Source: Peribacillus sp044761665
GTDB taxonomy: Bacteria; Bacillota; Bacilli; Bacillales; DSM-1321
Length of the DNA: 64,000 nt
Direction of reading: 5' to 3'
NCBI RefSeq assembly: GCF_044761665.1
Contig: NZ_JBIWCW010000004.1
Coordinates: forward strand, 1 to 64,000
Below, in pieces: positions 25,220-34,325 of this stretch. Numbering within the stretch: position 1 is the first letter of the stretch; the number at the start of each line of letters is the position of its first letter. The notes beneath the pieces are model-generated. The model saw nothing but the letters and a program-made list of their open reading frames with translations. It was not told the DNA's origin and did not search any database. A program made the position numbers and the translations under genes.

Positions 25220-26419
25220 ATGACTCAACCATCGAATTTCAAACTTTTGACCAACGAAACGGCAATCGCCCTGACAAAAAAACTTGGCCTAATCCATACA
25301 AATGACTCACTCCAATGTAATGAAATCGGTGATGGAAATTTGAATTATGTTTTTCACGTTACCAATCCCGACACCAATAAAGGAGTCATCATCAAACAAG
25401 CAGTTCCTTATGCAAAGGTCCTTGGCGAAAGCTGGCCATTGACTTTAAAAAGAGCCGCAATCGAAGCTAATGCACTCATCCAATTTGGAAGCTATTGTCC
25501 TGAATTTGTCCCAAAGGTCTATTATTCTGATGAACAGCTTGCCATCACCATCATGGAAGATCTATCACATTTGAAAATTGCCCGGACTGGATTAATCGAT
25601 GGCAATCATTTCCCATTATTATCTAAACATATCGGTGAATTTGTCGCTAAGACCGCCTTTTATACGTCAGATTTTCATCTGGAACCGTCAGCGAAAAAAG
25701 AGGTTGCGCGAAACTTCACGAATCCTGAACTCTGTAAAATTACTGAGGTCTTCATTTTTACCGATCCTTTTTTTGAGGAGCATCCAGGTGAGTTCGAGCT
25801 TGAGTTAAAGGTGGCTGCCCAGACCATCTGGAATGATGCTGAACTGATACTTGAAGTAGCTAAGTTAAAACAGTGTTTTGAATCCGAACAGGAAGCCCTC
25901 CTTCATGGCGACTTACATACAGGAAGTATTTTTGCAAGCGATATAGAAACAAAGGTGATTGACCCTGAATTCGCTTTTTATGGTCCTGTTGGATTTGACC
26001 TTGGCCAATACATTGCGAATCTTCTCTTCCAAGCCATTACACGCCCCGCTGCTGAAAAGGAAGAAATCTTTACATATCTTCAGGAATTTTTGGATACGTT
26101 TGAAGAAACATATACGGCTCTTTGGAATTCGGATAACAAAAGCCCGTACAGTAAGGTTGATGGTTATCTTTCTTATGTACTTACCAAATTCAAAAGTGAT
26201 GCATATGGCTTTGCTGGCTGTGAACTGATCCGGAGAACCATCGGTTTATCTCATGTTGCTGATTTAAATGGCATCGAGAATAAAGAAACTAGAATTGCAG
26301 CTAAAACGGCCACCTTGAAAGTCGGTGCCTATTTAATCAAGAATCGAAAAGAACTGAATATTCCAACAGTAAATGAAATCGTAAAGCAGTATACACTAGC
26401 TTCATATTCAACATTATAA
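25220..26419 (+). CDS. mtnK: S-methyl-5-thioribose kinase MtnK
   Basis: Phosphorylates methylthioribose to methylthioribose 1-phosphate, the first salvage step after nucleosidase. The 399-residue kinase has the choline-kinase/APH fold, with GDGNLNYVFHV at the nucleotide loop, the catalytic HGDLHTGSIF loop and IDPEFAFYGPVGFDLG. First gene of mtnKA behind an S-box. GGAGGG precedes the ATG, and mtnA starts 12 bases after the stop. Confidence 0.95.
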   Translation: MTQPSNFKLLTNETAIALTKKLGLIHTNDSLQCNEIGDGNLNYVFHVTNPDTNKGVIIKQAVPYAKVLGESWPLTLKRAAIEANALIQFGSYCPEFVPKVYYSDEQLAITIMEDLSHLKIARTGLIDGNHFPLLSKHIGEFVAKTAFYTSDFHLEPSAKKEVARNFTNPELCKITEVFIFTDPFFEEHPGEFELELKVAAQTIWNDAELILEVAKLKQCFESEQEALLHGDLHTGSIFASDIETKVIDPEFAFYGPVGFDLGQYIANLLFQAITRPAAEKEEIFTYLQEFLDTFEETYTALWNSDNKSPYSKVDGYLSYVLTKFKSDAYGFAGCELIRRTIGLSHVADLNGIENKETRIAAKTATLKVGAYLIKNRKELNIPTVNEIVKQYTLASYSTL

Positions 26420-26431
26420 GGAGAAATACAT

Positions 26432-27478
26432 ATGACAACTACAATACCATTACCCCTTTCCGTCCAATGGAAAGATACCCATATTACCTTGTTGAATCAA
26501 CAGGCCTTACCTTCAAAAACAGAATTCATTGAACTTTATACGGTTAAAGATGTTTATGACAGCATCTTAACCTTGAAAGTCCGCGGTGCCCCGGCCATCG
26601 GTATCACTGCAGCATATGGCGTAGCTCTTGGTGCGACCCAAGAAAATACTACGGAATTATGGCAATTCAAACAAAATGTCATGAAGCATATTACGAAACT
26701 TGCTTCTTCAAGACCTACAGCGGTCAACCTTTTTTGGGCACTAAAAAGAATGGAGAAAACTCTACAAGCAGCCAAAAGCATACCGGCAGCCAAAAGTGCC
26801 CTTGTTTCAGAGGCAAAAACGATCTTTACAGAGGATGAAGAGATGTGCCGAAAAATAGGTGAATACGGGCTATCCTTATTCAACGAAGGTGACTCTATCT
26901 TAACCCATTGTAATGCCGGGGGCATTGCCACGGCACGGTACGGAACAGCGCTTGCACCCTTTCATCTAGCCAGGGAGAGGTCCTTGCCCATAAAGGTTTA
27001 TGCCTGTGAAACCAGGCCTGTCCTGCAAGGGGCGCGGCTTACCGCATGGGAACTCATGCAGGCAGGTGTCGATGTTACTTTAATCTCAGATAATATGGCT
27101 GCTCATACCATTTTGCAGAAAAAAATTGGAGCCATCATCGTCGGCGCTGACCGTATAGCGGCAAACGGTGATACTGCCAATAAGATTGGAACATTAGGTT
27201 TAGCAATTTTAGCTAAACATTATGATATCCCCTTCTATGTAGCCGCACCATCGAGCACGTTCGATTCATCTCTTGAATCGGGAAACTCCATCCCTATCGA
27301 AGAACGAAATGGGGATGAAATCACTTCCATACAAGGAGTCAGGATTGCTCCTGAAAATGTAAAGACATTCAATCCTGCCTTTGATGTCACACCGAATTCA
27401 CTTATAACAAGCATCATTACCGAAAACGGAATCATAACACCCGATTACAGGAACAATATCCCTCTATTTGTTAAGTGA
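26432..27478 (+). CDS. mtnA: S-methyl-5-thioribose-1-phosphate isomerase MtnA
   Basis: Isomerises methylthioribose 1-phosphate to methylthioribulose 1-phosphate. The 348-residue protein belongs to the eIF2B-alpha-like family: LKVRGAPAIGITAAYG, THCNAGGIATARYGTAL (catalytic Cys) and GADRIAANGDTANKIGT (catalytic Asp) are present. Second gene of mtnKA, under the same S-box. AAGGAG precedes the ATG, and a strong terminator follows. Confidence 0.95.
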   Translation: MTTTIPLPLSVQWKDTHITLLNQQALPSKTEFIELYTVKDVYDSILTLKVRGAPAIGITAAYGVALGATQENTTELWQFKQNVMKHITKLASSRPTAVNLFWALKRMEKTLQAAKSIPAAKSALVSEAKTIFTEDEEMCRKIGEYGLSLFNEGDSILTHCNAGGIATARYGTALAPFHLARERSLPIKVYACETRPVLQGARLTAWELMQAGVDVTLISDNMAAHTILQKKIGAIIVGADRIAANGDTANKIGTLGLAILAKHYDIPFYVAAPSSTFDSSLESGNSIPIEERNGDEITSIQGVRIAPENVKTFNPAFDVTPNSLITSIITENGIITPDYRNNIPLFVK

Positions 27479-27501
27479 ATCTATTTATAAACTGATATAT
27501 C

Positions 27502-27538
27502 AAAACAGACTTATTAACGAAGTCTGTTTTATTTTTTT
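27502..27538 (+). terminator. Terminator of mtnKA operon
   Basis: AAAACAGACTT (27502-27512) pairs with AAGTCTGTTTT (27520-27530), with further T residues. Confidence 0.9.
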
Positions 27539-27596
27539 ATATTTATTCTGCCGAGGTTCTTTTTGGTAGATATTAATACGGTTCGTTCCCATAACG

Positions 27597-27635
27597 AAAA
27601 AATGGCCTATCAGCGAAAACTGCTGACAGGCCATT
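27597..27635 (-). terminator. Terminator of ctpA
   Basis: AATGGCCTATCAGC (27601-27614) pairs with GCTGACAGGCCATT (27622-27635) with one mismatch; U-run on the - strand. Confidence 0.9.
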
Positions 27636-27645
27636 GTAAAACAGA

Positions 27646-29130
27646 TTATTTAATTTCCTTTTTTAAAACTTCCACCGCTTTTTTCACTTGAGTATCATTT
27701 TCAAGGATTTTATCCCTGATAACTTCCATCAATTTAACGGTTGTGTCGTCTTTAATGACACCTGTCTCTTTGATTTTATGATCGCTTTGGAATTCTTTGA
27801 CCGCTAATTTTGTATCTTCATCAAAGTAATTATCCACTTTTCCTGGTTTATAACCCGCTTCTTTCAACATTTTTTCAGCAGCTTCCACTTCACTCGATGA
27901 ATCAGACACTTTCAACGCTTTATCCGGCGAGATATATGGAAGAGTAGCATATTCAGGAAGTTTCACTTTGATATCTGGCTGTATTCCTTTTTTATGAATC
28001 CAATTACCTTCTGGAGTCAACCATTTTTGTGCAGTATATTTAAAATTGGAACCATCCTCAAAGTCTTCGGCTTTTTGTACAGTACCTTTCCCAAATGACT
28101 TTGTTCCTATTAACTGAATATCCGCCGATTCACTTACAGCAGCAGCAACGATTTCAGATGCACTGGCACTGCCATCATCGATCAACACGACCACAGGTAA
28201 TTTCATTTCTCCATTATTTTGCGATTTATAAACTTCTTTTTTTCCATTTCGATTCTCGACCTGAAGAATTACTTCTCCATTCGGGATAAATAAGTTTGCC
28301 ATTGCTATGGCTTGGTCAAGCAATCCACCCGGGTTGCCACGCAAGTCCAATATAAGGCCTTTCATTTCTTTTTTATTCATATCTTCCAGAGCTTTATTTA
28401 ACTCTTCAACCGTATGCTCAGAAAAACTTGTAACCTGGACTTTGGCGATTCCACTCTCAAGCATTTCCGAATAAACCGTTTCAATCGGAATTGTATCACG
28501 CTTAATGGATAAGGAAATCGGTCCCTTTTCACCGACTCTTGAGATAGAAAGCTCTACCTTCGTTCCCTTTTTACCTCTAATTTTCAAAACAGCTTCCGAT
28601 GAGCTTAAACCCTCAAGGTTTTTGCCATTGACACTAAGTATGATGTCATTAGGCCTGACCCCTGCTTCTTCTGCCGGTGATCCTTTAATTGGGGAGACCA
28701 CCATGATTTGTCCATCTTTTTCTTGAATCTCGGCACCGATCCCTTCAAAGGAAGATGAGATACTCTCATGAAAGCTTGATGCTTCCTTTTCATCCATATA
28801 AGAGGAATAAGGATCATCCAACGATTCAATCATCCCATTTATTGCTCCGTCCACCAGTGTGTTCTCATCGATTTCTTGATAGTAGTCATCTTTTATCTTA
28901 TCGTATGTAGAATACAGCTTTTCAAATTCAGAATGATTATTCGGTGCTAGTGACTCTACTTTTTCATCTCCAAAGGTCAACGCAATAGTTGTAATTCCTG
29001 CGGTTAAAAATATGAGTAAGAAAACTCCCATAATAAATGTAAACTTCTTTATTTTCACATATTTCCCTTCATCTTTGGGCTGTTGTCGATTTTCTTCTTC
29101 CACTGAAGCTTCACCACTTTCATTCTTCAT
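27646..29130 (-). CDS. ctpA: Carboxyl-terminal processing protease CtpA (S41 family)
   Basis: A 494-residue membrane-anchored serine protease. A cytoplasmic tail of about 28 residues is followed by a signal anchor (residues 30-52), a PDZ domain (about 130-205, SPAEEAGVRPNDIILSVNG), the S41 core with the Ser nucleophile in DGSASASE (near 323) and Lys348 in SFGKG, and a C-terminal peptidoglycan-binding domain (YFDEDTKLAVKEFQ). The order ctpA-deoD-yozD-yodN matches B. subtilis. The ATG at 29130 has no clear ribosome binding site; a GTG at residue 25 (29058) after GAAGGG is a possible start. Confidence 0.88.
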   Translation of the reverse strand: MKNESGEASVEEENRQQPKDEGKYVKIKKFTFIMGVFLLIFLTAGITTIALTFGDEKVESLAPNNHSEFEKLYSTYDKIKDDYYQEIDENTLVDGAINGMIESLDDPYSSYMDEKEASSFHESISSSFEGIGAEIQEKDGQIMVVSPIKGSPAEEAGVRPNDIILSVNGKNLEGLSSSEAVLKIRGKKGTKVELSISRVGEKGPISLSIKRDTIPIETVYSEMLESGIAKVQVTSFSEHTVEELNKALEDMNKKEMKGLILDLRGNPGGLLDQAIAMANLFIPNGEVILQVENRNGKKEVYKSQNNGEMKLPVVVLIDDGSASASEIVAAAVSESADIQLIGTKSFGKGTVQKAEDFEDGSNFKYTAQKWLTPEGNWIHKKGIQPDIKVKLPEYATLPYISPDKALKVSDSSSEVEAAEKMLKEAGYKPGKVDNYFDEDTKLAVKEFQSDHKIKETGVIKDDTTVKLMEVIRDKILENDTQVKKAVEVLKKEIK

Positions 29131-29290
29131 GACAATATAAATTAATACAACCTATTTTAACAGCTTTCTTGCCATTCGAAAAACTTTAGTTATCAAATTT
29201 TATGTAATCGTTCGCTTTATTCCTTTAATTCAATAAAATATCATGATGGACTTTCCACACTTTTATTCTATGTAAGTGCAAAAAATACGG

Positions 29291-29352
29291 ACACCAAGGA
29301 TTAAGTAAAAAACTAAATAACTATCTTAGTCTCATTTAATCCTGGTCACCCG
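29291..29352 (-). terminator. Probable terminator of deoD
   Basis: ACCAAGGATTAA near 29292-29303 and TTAATCCTGGT near 29337-29347 are complementary with one bulge, and a smaller ACTAA/TTAGT stem lies inside. On the - strand TATTTTTT follows after a few bases. Confidence 0.5.
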
Positions 29353-29372
29353 TAAATAATTAAAGCTTATAA

Positions 29373-30077
29373 TCACTCTTTAATGGCTGCTTCTAATGAT
29401 ACTTCAATCATTTCGTTAAATGTTGTTTGGCGCTCCTCGGAAGTGGTTTCCTCACCTGTTAATAGATGATCGGAAATCGTTAAAACGGATAGGGCTTTAC
29501 GACCAAACTTAGCAGCGAGTGTATATAATGCAGCCGATTCCATTTCTATAGCTAGGATTTGGTACTTCGCCCATTTTTCCAATTCACTATTATCATTATA
29601 AAATTGATCTGCCGTAAACACGTTACCGACCTTTAATTGCAAGCCTTTCATCAGTCCTGCATCATATGCGTTTTTAAGCAAATCAAAATCCGCTGTAGGA
29701 GCATAATCAACGCCACCGAATGTCATCCGATTCATTTGTGAATCTGTTGAAGCACTCATTGCCAAGATTACATCTCGGACCTTCACATCTTTTTGAATGG
29801 CACCTGCAGTACCGACACGGATAAGTTTTTGCACATTATAGCTACTCATCAGTTCATTAACATAGATCGAAATAGAAGGGACTCCCATTCCTGTACCTTG
29901 AACGGAAATACGTTTCCCTTTATATGTACCTGTATAACCAAACATGTTTCTAACTTCATTGTATAATTTAGCATCCTCTAAAAATGTTTCTGCGATATAT
30001 TTTGCACGTAACGGATCTCCAGGAAGTAAAACCGTTTCTGCTATTTCATTTTCTTTAGCACCAATATGTACGCTCAT
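29373..30077 (-). CDS. deoD: Purine nucleoside phosphorylase DeoD
   Basis: Splits purine (deoxy)nucleosides with phosphate to base and (deoxy)ribose 1-phosphate. The 234-residue trimeric-type (hexameric) enzyme starts MSVHIGAKENEIAETVLLPGDP, and keeps VQGTGMGVPSISIY, IRVGTAGA, ILAIEMESAALYT and the ISDHLLTGEE loop with the catalytic Asp. The start at 30077 follows AAGGAGGG; an upstream frame start at 30122 has none. Monocistronic, near its homologues ctpA and yozD as in B. subtilis. Confidence 0.95.
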   Translation of the reverse strand: MSVHIGAKENEIAETVLLPGDPLRAKYIAETFLEDAKLYNEVRNMFGYTGTYKGKRISVQGTGMGVPSISIYVNELMSSYNVQKLIRVGTAGAIQKDVKVRDVILAMSASTDSQMNRMTFGGVDYAPTADFDLLKNAYDAGLMKGLQLKVGNVFTADQFYNDNSELEKWAKYQILAIEMESAALYTLAAKFGRKALSVLTISDHLLTGEETTSEERQTTFNEMIEVSLEAAIKE

Positions 30078-30230
30078 TATTAAAATTCCCTCCTTGACTA
30101 GTGGTTGAAATGACATTCCCAATTACTATAACATACCAACCCCTTGTAAGGAAAACAGAACTTTTTTGTTTAACGATGGAAGAAAGAAAATAGGATATTT
30201 CATCTTTCGAAATTATATGTAAGACCGCAA

Positions 30231-30252
30231 CAAAACGGCGGAAATCCGCCGT
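30231..30252 (-). terminator. Terminator of yozD
   Basis: ACGGCGG (30235-30241) pairs with CCGCCGT (30246-30252), with TTTTG after it on the - strand. Confidence 0.75.
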
Positions 30253-30309
30253 CTTCTTTGTTGTTTTAAGGAGTAATGGCAAGGAAAACGCCCATTGATG
30301 GATGATACA

Positions 30310-30480
30310 TCACTCATCGACTTCTTCATCAATAATACATTTTTCAAGAAGGTATTCGAATGTGATGTCAGCAAGATCTTCTACTTCAGATTCTTTTGGA
30401 AGATAGCCCCGCTTCAACAATTCTTGGAAAAAGAATTCGGCTATCTCCTCTGTATCAATAAAAACCTCAATTTCTCGCAA
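30310..30480 (-). CDS. yozD: YozD family small protein
   Basis: A 56-residue acidic protein with a TTG start at 30480 and AAGGGGG upstream. It reads MREIEVFIDTEEIAEFFF, then LLKRGYLPKESEVEDLA, and DITFEYLLEKCIIDEEVDE. This matches YozD of B. subtilis in sequence, size and position between deoD and yodN. The function is unknown. Confidence 0.88.
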   Translation of the reverse strand: MREIEVFIDTEEIAEFFFQELLKRGYLPKESEVEDLADITFEYLLEKCIIDEEVDE

Positions 30481-30648
30481 ATCATCGCCCCCTTAATTAA
30501 AGGTGTATGAATGTATCGTTATAAATATACCAGTAGTCCACATTCTGACCAAAACCTTTTTGACCCTAATTCATAGATTCAAGATTTCATTAGCGTTAAC
30601 ACTCCATTGGCAAGTACTACATGTATAAATTTTCATTGAGAAAGCCTT

Positions 30649-31356
30649 TTATTTCGTATGTTCTTTTTTATGACCTGGATACATATCTTCAGCCGCTTTC
30701 TCAATTTTAGCAAGCGCTATTTTCATGATATGTTGATATTCATCATCGCCAAATTGTTTAAAAAGCTTACAATAATCATTATATAAATCTAACAGTCCAT
30801 CAATCATTTCCTTTTTTTCGTTTTTTGTCATAGTCATATCTCGCTCACCTTTACCAGGGTTGTTTTTTTTAGCAATGATAGTAAGCTCGTTATTCTTTTT
30901 AGGTAATATCAGCCCTAATTTTTGAATGATTGCATCTGCACGTTTGGCGTCGGCTATTAACGTCAATTCTTCTTCATGCGCTTCCAGCCATTCCCCGTCG
31001 GAGATACGTGATAATTCATATATCACATCCTCCCAGGCATTCTCTTTATAGCGCCAAATCTCTGTTCGATAGCCTATTATCTTAAAATAATCATACTCGT
31101 ACCCATCGACCTGGACTAAATCACCGATAATATACTTATATTCGATATCAATTTGTTCCTGTTGATACAGGATTTCTCCTTCGTACTCAGTTATTGACTG
31201 CAAGGTTTTTTCAATATATAGGCCTTCACTGTAATTTACTTCATACACATAAGAACCATCGAGATATTTTATATCGGTTATATTCCCGACTGTCCCATAC
31301 ATTATAATTACGACTGTATCGCCTAATTTGAATTTCGGCTGATTTTTCTTGCCCAT
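30649..31356 (-). CDS. yodN: YodN-like protein
   Basis: A 235-residue protein without signal peptide or membrane segment. The N-terminal half has two copies of a small beta module beginning FKLGDTVVIIMYGTVGNI and YIIGDLVQVDGYEYDYFKI, each continuing with a Tyr/Glu-rich strand (SH3-like guess). The C-terminal part is helical (EKKEMIDGLLDLYNDYCKLF). The place between yozD and yozE supports YodN; the function is not established. The start at 31356 (M4) follows GGGGGA better than 31365. Confidence 0.75.
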   Translation of the reverse strand: MGKKNQPKFKLGDTVVIIMYGTVGNITDIKYLDGSYVYEVNYSEGLYIEKTLQSITEYEGEILYQQEQIDIEYKYIIGDLVQVDGYEYDYFKIIGYRTEIWRYKENAWEDVIYELSRISDGEWLEAHEEELTLIADAKRADAIIQKLGLILPKKNNELTIIAKKNNPGKGERDMTMTKNEKKEMIDGLLDLYNDYCKLFKQFGDDEYQHIMKIALAKIEKAAEDMYPGHKKEHTK

Positions 31357-31515
31357 AAGAGACATCCCCCAATATGGTCCTTATCGTTTGATTAGTAAAT
31401 TATATGCATGAACAAACAAGGTGGTTAATAGAAAAGAGGGGGCATTTTACTCATTTAGAAGGGTCTGGCCAAAATCTTTCAAGATGAATGTCATTTCTAC
31501 TAAGTAAGGCAAAAC

Positions 31516-31549
31516 AAACAAACCGTCTTTTTAAATGAGACGGTTTGTT
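31516..31549 (-). terminator. Terminator of the orphan kinase gene
   Basis: AACAAACCGTCT (31516-31527) pairs with AGACGGTTTGTT (31538-31549); the gene's stop codon lies in the loop. Confidence 0.85.
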
Positions 31550-33294
31550 GTTGGAATCGTCAAAATCACTTCCGTACCTTGACCATATATGCTATCAATT
31601 TGAAATTTGCCTTTTAGTTCATCCATGATTTGGATACATGTAGCCACTCCCAAACCATTTCCTTTTGCCTTTGTCGTATAAAAGGGCATACCAATATTCT
31701 TTAAATCTTCAGGTCTAATTCCTTTTCCATTGTCCCGGATTTTCAACTGAACAAAATGGGGATCGACATCGACTGTTATGTCTATCTTTCCTTTTACCTC
31801 GACCGATTCGCAGGAATTATTCAGGACATTAAGGATAACTTGGCGTAACCGGTTTTTATCAGAATATGTATAGACGCGTTCTGTCAATGAATGAACGATT
31901 GTTACATCAGGATTTAGATTAGAAGCGGAATAGACGTCCACAAGATCATCAATGAACTCTTTTAAATCCAAATTCTCCAATTCAAGCTGGTGAGGTTTTG
32001 CTAAATCAAGCAATTGAGTGACAAATACATTTACCCGATCCACTTCACCAAGCATCACATCACTATACTTCTCGATTAGCTCTTTTTCATAATCCTGATT
32101 CTTCAATAGTTGGAGAAATCCCCTGATTGTCGTCAATGGGTTCCTTATTTCATGTGCCACTCCTGCAGCCAATTGTCCGACATACTTTAACTTTTCAGTA
32201 CGGACAATCTCCCTTTCCCTGTCCCTTATCGTATCCATCATCCTTTGAAAGGCGTGATTCAATTTCTCCATTTCTTCAAAGCTTTTTTTATTTGAAACTA
32301 CGAACTCTTTTCCCTGAACGAAATCTTCAGTGGCTTCCACAAGATCATGTACAGGTTTCACCAGAGACCTTGTAAGTATATAAACTCCTAGAATGATTAA
32401 TACAAGTACAAAAGTATATATGGATAGATAGCGAGATAAGAGATCATTTAACGGCTGATATACTTGTTTTTTATCAGCACCGACCACCACAAACCATTTA
32501 TTTTCCGTTTGGGCAATCGTATGGACATACTGTATGGAGTATATTTTCTCCCCATTCTCTGCACTAAATAAGTCTTCTGATTTAGCCGATTCCAGTAACT
32601 GTTCTTTTGTAAGACCCATATCCTCTAAGGTAGAGCTCTCTTGTACACCATGTGGATCATTTTTGGAAATCATGATTCCATCCTGATTAATCATATAGAA
32701 ATTTACAGGGTACTTTTCACTAATATCATTGGCCTTTTTCTCCATCATTTCCCAAAGTCCTGATAACCGGAAGGCTGGAGAAACAATACCGATCATTTCA
32801 CCTTTGCGATCATTCACCGGTGCACTTAAGGCTATAATCGGTTCAGAAAATGCTTTCGTATTATAAACATCCGAAAGGAATCCTTGACCCTTTAAGCTTT
32901 CTTTAAACCATGTTCTATCCGCTAAATTAGCTCCAATCATCTTATTGGAAGTATCAGCCACGACCTTACCTTCCAAATCCACATACACGGCACCATAATA
33001 TTGTCCTTTCGCATCTGTGAACCTTTTCAATTCTTCAGTCTTCTCTTCTGTAGAAGAGTCAGGATTGATCAATACCGAATTTGAACTCAATAAATTAACA
33101 TCACTAATCCGTTCATTCAAATAATTATACATTTCATTTACGATATTAAGAGAACCTGTAGTCAGTACATTCTTTGCTTCTTTAGCAAGCAAGGTACGTT
33201 GTGATTCATAAGAAATCACTCCCAATATCAAAACAGGTAAGCTGGATATAATTAAAGAATAAAACAAAATTCGGGCCTGAAGGCTTTTAAACAT
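31531..33294 (-). CDS. Sporulation-type sensor histidine kinase (KinD-like), orphan
   Basis: A 587-residue kinase: TM1 at 8-28, an extracellular double-Cache sensor at about 35-285, TM2 at about 289-309, HAMP, then HisKA with H381 in QLAAGVAHEIRNPLTTIRG, the form typical of kinases feeding Spo0F, and HATPase (DNGKGIRPEDL, then GNGLGVATC, where the usual GLGL is GLGV). No response regulator is next to it. KinD of B. subtilis has the same Cache design. It lies between yodN and yozE, where B. subtilis has no kinase, so it looks inserted. Its signal is probably a small organic molecule, by analogy. Confidence 0.88.
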   Translation of the reverse strand: MFKSLQARILFYSLIISSLPVLILGVISYESQRTLLAKEAKNVLTTGSLNIVNEMYNYLNERISDVNLLSSNSVLINPDSSTEEKTEELKRFTDAKGQYYGAVYVDLEGKVVADTSNKMIGANLADRTWFKESLKGQGFLSDVYNTKAFSEPIIALSAPVNDRKGEMIGIVSPAFRLSGLWEMMEKKANDISEKYPVNFYMINQDGIMISKNDPHGVQESSTLEDMGLTKEQLLESAKSEDLFSAENGEKIYSIQYVHTIAQTENKWFVVVGADKKQVYQPLNDLLSRYLSIYTFVLVLIILGVYILTRSLVKPVHDLVEATEDFVQGKEFVVSNKKSFEEMEKLNHAFQRMMDTIRDREREIVRTEKLKYVGQLAAGVAHEIRNPLTTIRGFLQLLKNQDYEKELIEKYSDVMLGEVDRVNVFVTQLLDLAKPHQLELENLDLKEFIDDLVDVYSASNLNPDVTIVHSLTERVYTYSDKNRLRQVILNVLNNSCESVEVKGKIDITVDVDPHFVQLKIRDNGKGIRPEDLKNIGMPFYTTKAKGNGLGVATCIQIMDELKGKFQIDSIYGQGTEVILTIPTTNRLI

Positions 33295-33321
33295 CCTTCC
33301 GCTCCCCCTATTCCTGAATCT

Positions 33322-33549
33322 CTAATGCATTCCTTCTTCTATTTGGACATATTGATCCCATAATTGATCAAATATAGTCATACTATCTAAATAATCACCA
33401 TTCAACTCTAAATAACTGCTCACTTCATGATAGTCATCCGATTGCTTAGGAAAACTGTGATCCTCATAGGCATGATTGGCGAATTTTGTAATCTCATCAA
33501 CTTCCTTGGGCTGCCGATATTTCATTAAAAATAAATAAAATGGTCTCAT
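33322..33549 (-). CDS. yozE: YozE family protein (SAM-like fold)
   Basis: A 75-residue protein. It starts MRPFYLFLMKYRQPKEVDE, then FANHAYEDHSFPKQSDDYHEV and YLELNGDYLDSMTIFDQLW, all characteristic of the YozE_SAM_like family. AAGGGGG lies 7 bases before the ATG at 33549. The function is unknown. It is 27 bases before the kinase gene and so may share its transcript. Confidence 0.9.
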   Translation of the reverse strand: MRPFYLFLMKYRQPKEVDEITKFANHAYEDHSFPKQSDDYHEVSSYLELNGDYLDSMTIFDQLWDQYVQIEEGMH

Positions 33550-33567
33550 GTTGAGCCCCCTTATCAA

Positions 33568-33962
33568 AATACTATGATTTAAATCCTAATATATCGGAAA
33601 CTAACGCTTTCGTCTACAACTATAGAATTCTTCGTTGTTATTTCCCTTTTGATTAAAGATTCCACCTCGATACTTTACCATGAATTTTGTTTATATAGTT
33701 TAAATTTTACGGTGAAAATAATGTTTTTCTCGTAATTTTTACAAATTATCCCTTTTTGTGATTCATTATCAAAATCTCATTGGTTCTTCAAGCTAAGCGT
33801 ATTGCTTTCAAAGAAAATTAAATATGAGTGCATTACAGAATTCCCTTTTACATTCATTTCCTTTTTAATTCTCTTTATGCCTGATTGGTGTACAATTTCT
33901 TCACATATGTATCGATTCTAGACAACCAATCATGCATTGAGGAGCTATTTCTTTTGAAAACT
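33568..33962. other. Intergenic region upstream of yozE
   Basis: About 395 AT-rich bases between yozE and the end of the kamA-yokU unit. It must hold the yozE promoter on the - strand. On the + strand a 26-codon frame with TTG start (33954-34034) follows TGAGGAG (33938-33944), but it overlaps the yokU terminator; this is described under findings. Confidence 0.35.
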
Positions 33963-34004
33963 AAAAAAACATCCATCCAATCCTTGGGATCAGATGAATG
34001 TTTT
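33963..34004 (-). terminator. Terminator of kamA-yokU
   Basis: AAAACATCCATC (33966-33977) pairs with GATGAATGTTTT (33993-34004), and AAAAAAA to the left reads as a U-run on the - strand. Confidence 0.85.
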
Positions 34005-34046
34005 ATCAAGAATCATCGTTTTAATTATTTATAGAGTTTGCTCCTC

Positions 34047-34325
34047 CTATGAAAAATCAAAGTAATTCCGTTTCAGCATTCGCTTCATATTTATTAATTC
34101 TTCATACGTAGTCTGCTTTTCTAGCTGTTTCGTATCGATTAAAAACAACTGGTCTTCAATTTCCTTCACAATCTGGTCATCTTGAAAAAGAGCATGACAA
34201 TTTTCACAATAGGATGATGGTGTCTCTGTAATCTCAACTGCTCTCGTACCATCTGGCAATTCCCAATAAACCGTACCCATTACCGAAGATAGTTTTCCTG
34301 TTTCACACCATGGACAATGTTCCAC
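34047..34325 (-). CDS. yokU: YokU family zinc-ribbon protein
   Basis: A 92-residue protein with two CxxC knuckles: CPWC at residues 4-7 and CENC near residue 39, with VEITETPSSYCENCHALF between. This is the YokU family, always next to kamA in bacilli. The GTG start at 34325 comes right after the kamA stop, with GAAGAGGGTGAG as binding site, so it is translated from the kamA message. A role as helper of KamA, an iron-sulfur enzyme, is only suggested by the constant link. Confidence 0.88.
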   Translation of the reverse strand: MEHCPWCETGKLSSVMGTVYWELPDGTRAVEITETPSSYCENCHALFQDDQIVKEIEDQLFLIDTKQLEKQTTYEELINMKRMLKRNYFDFS

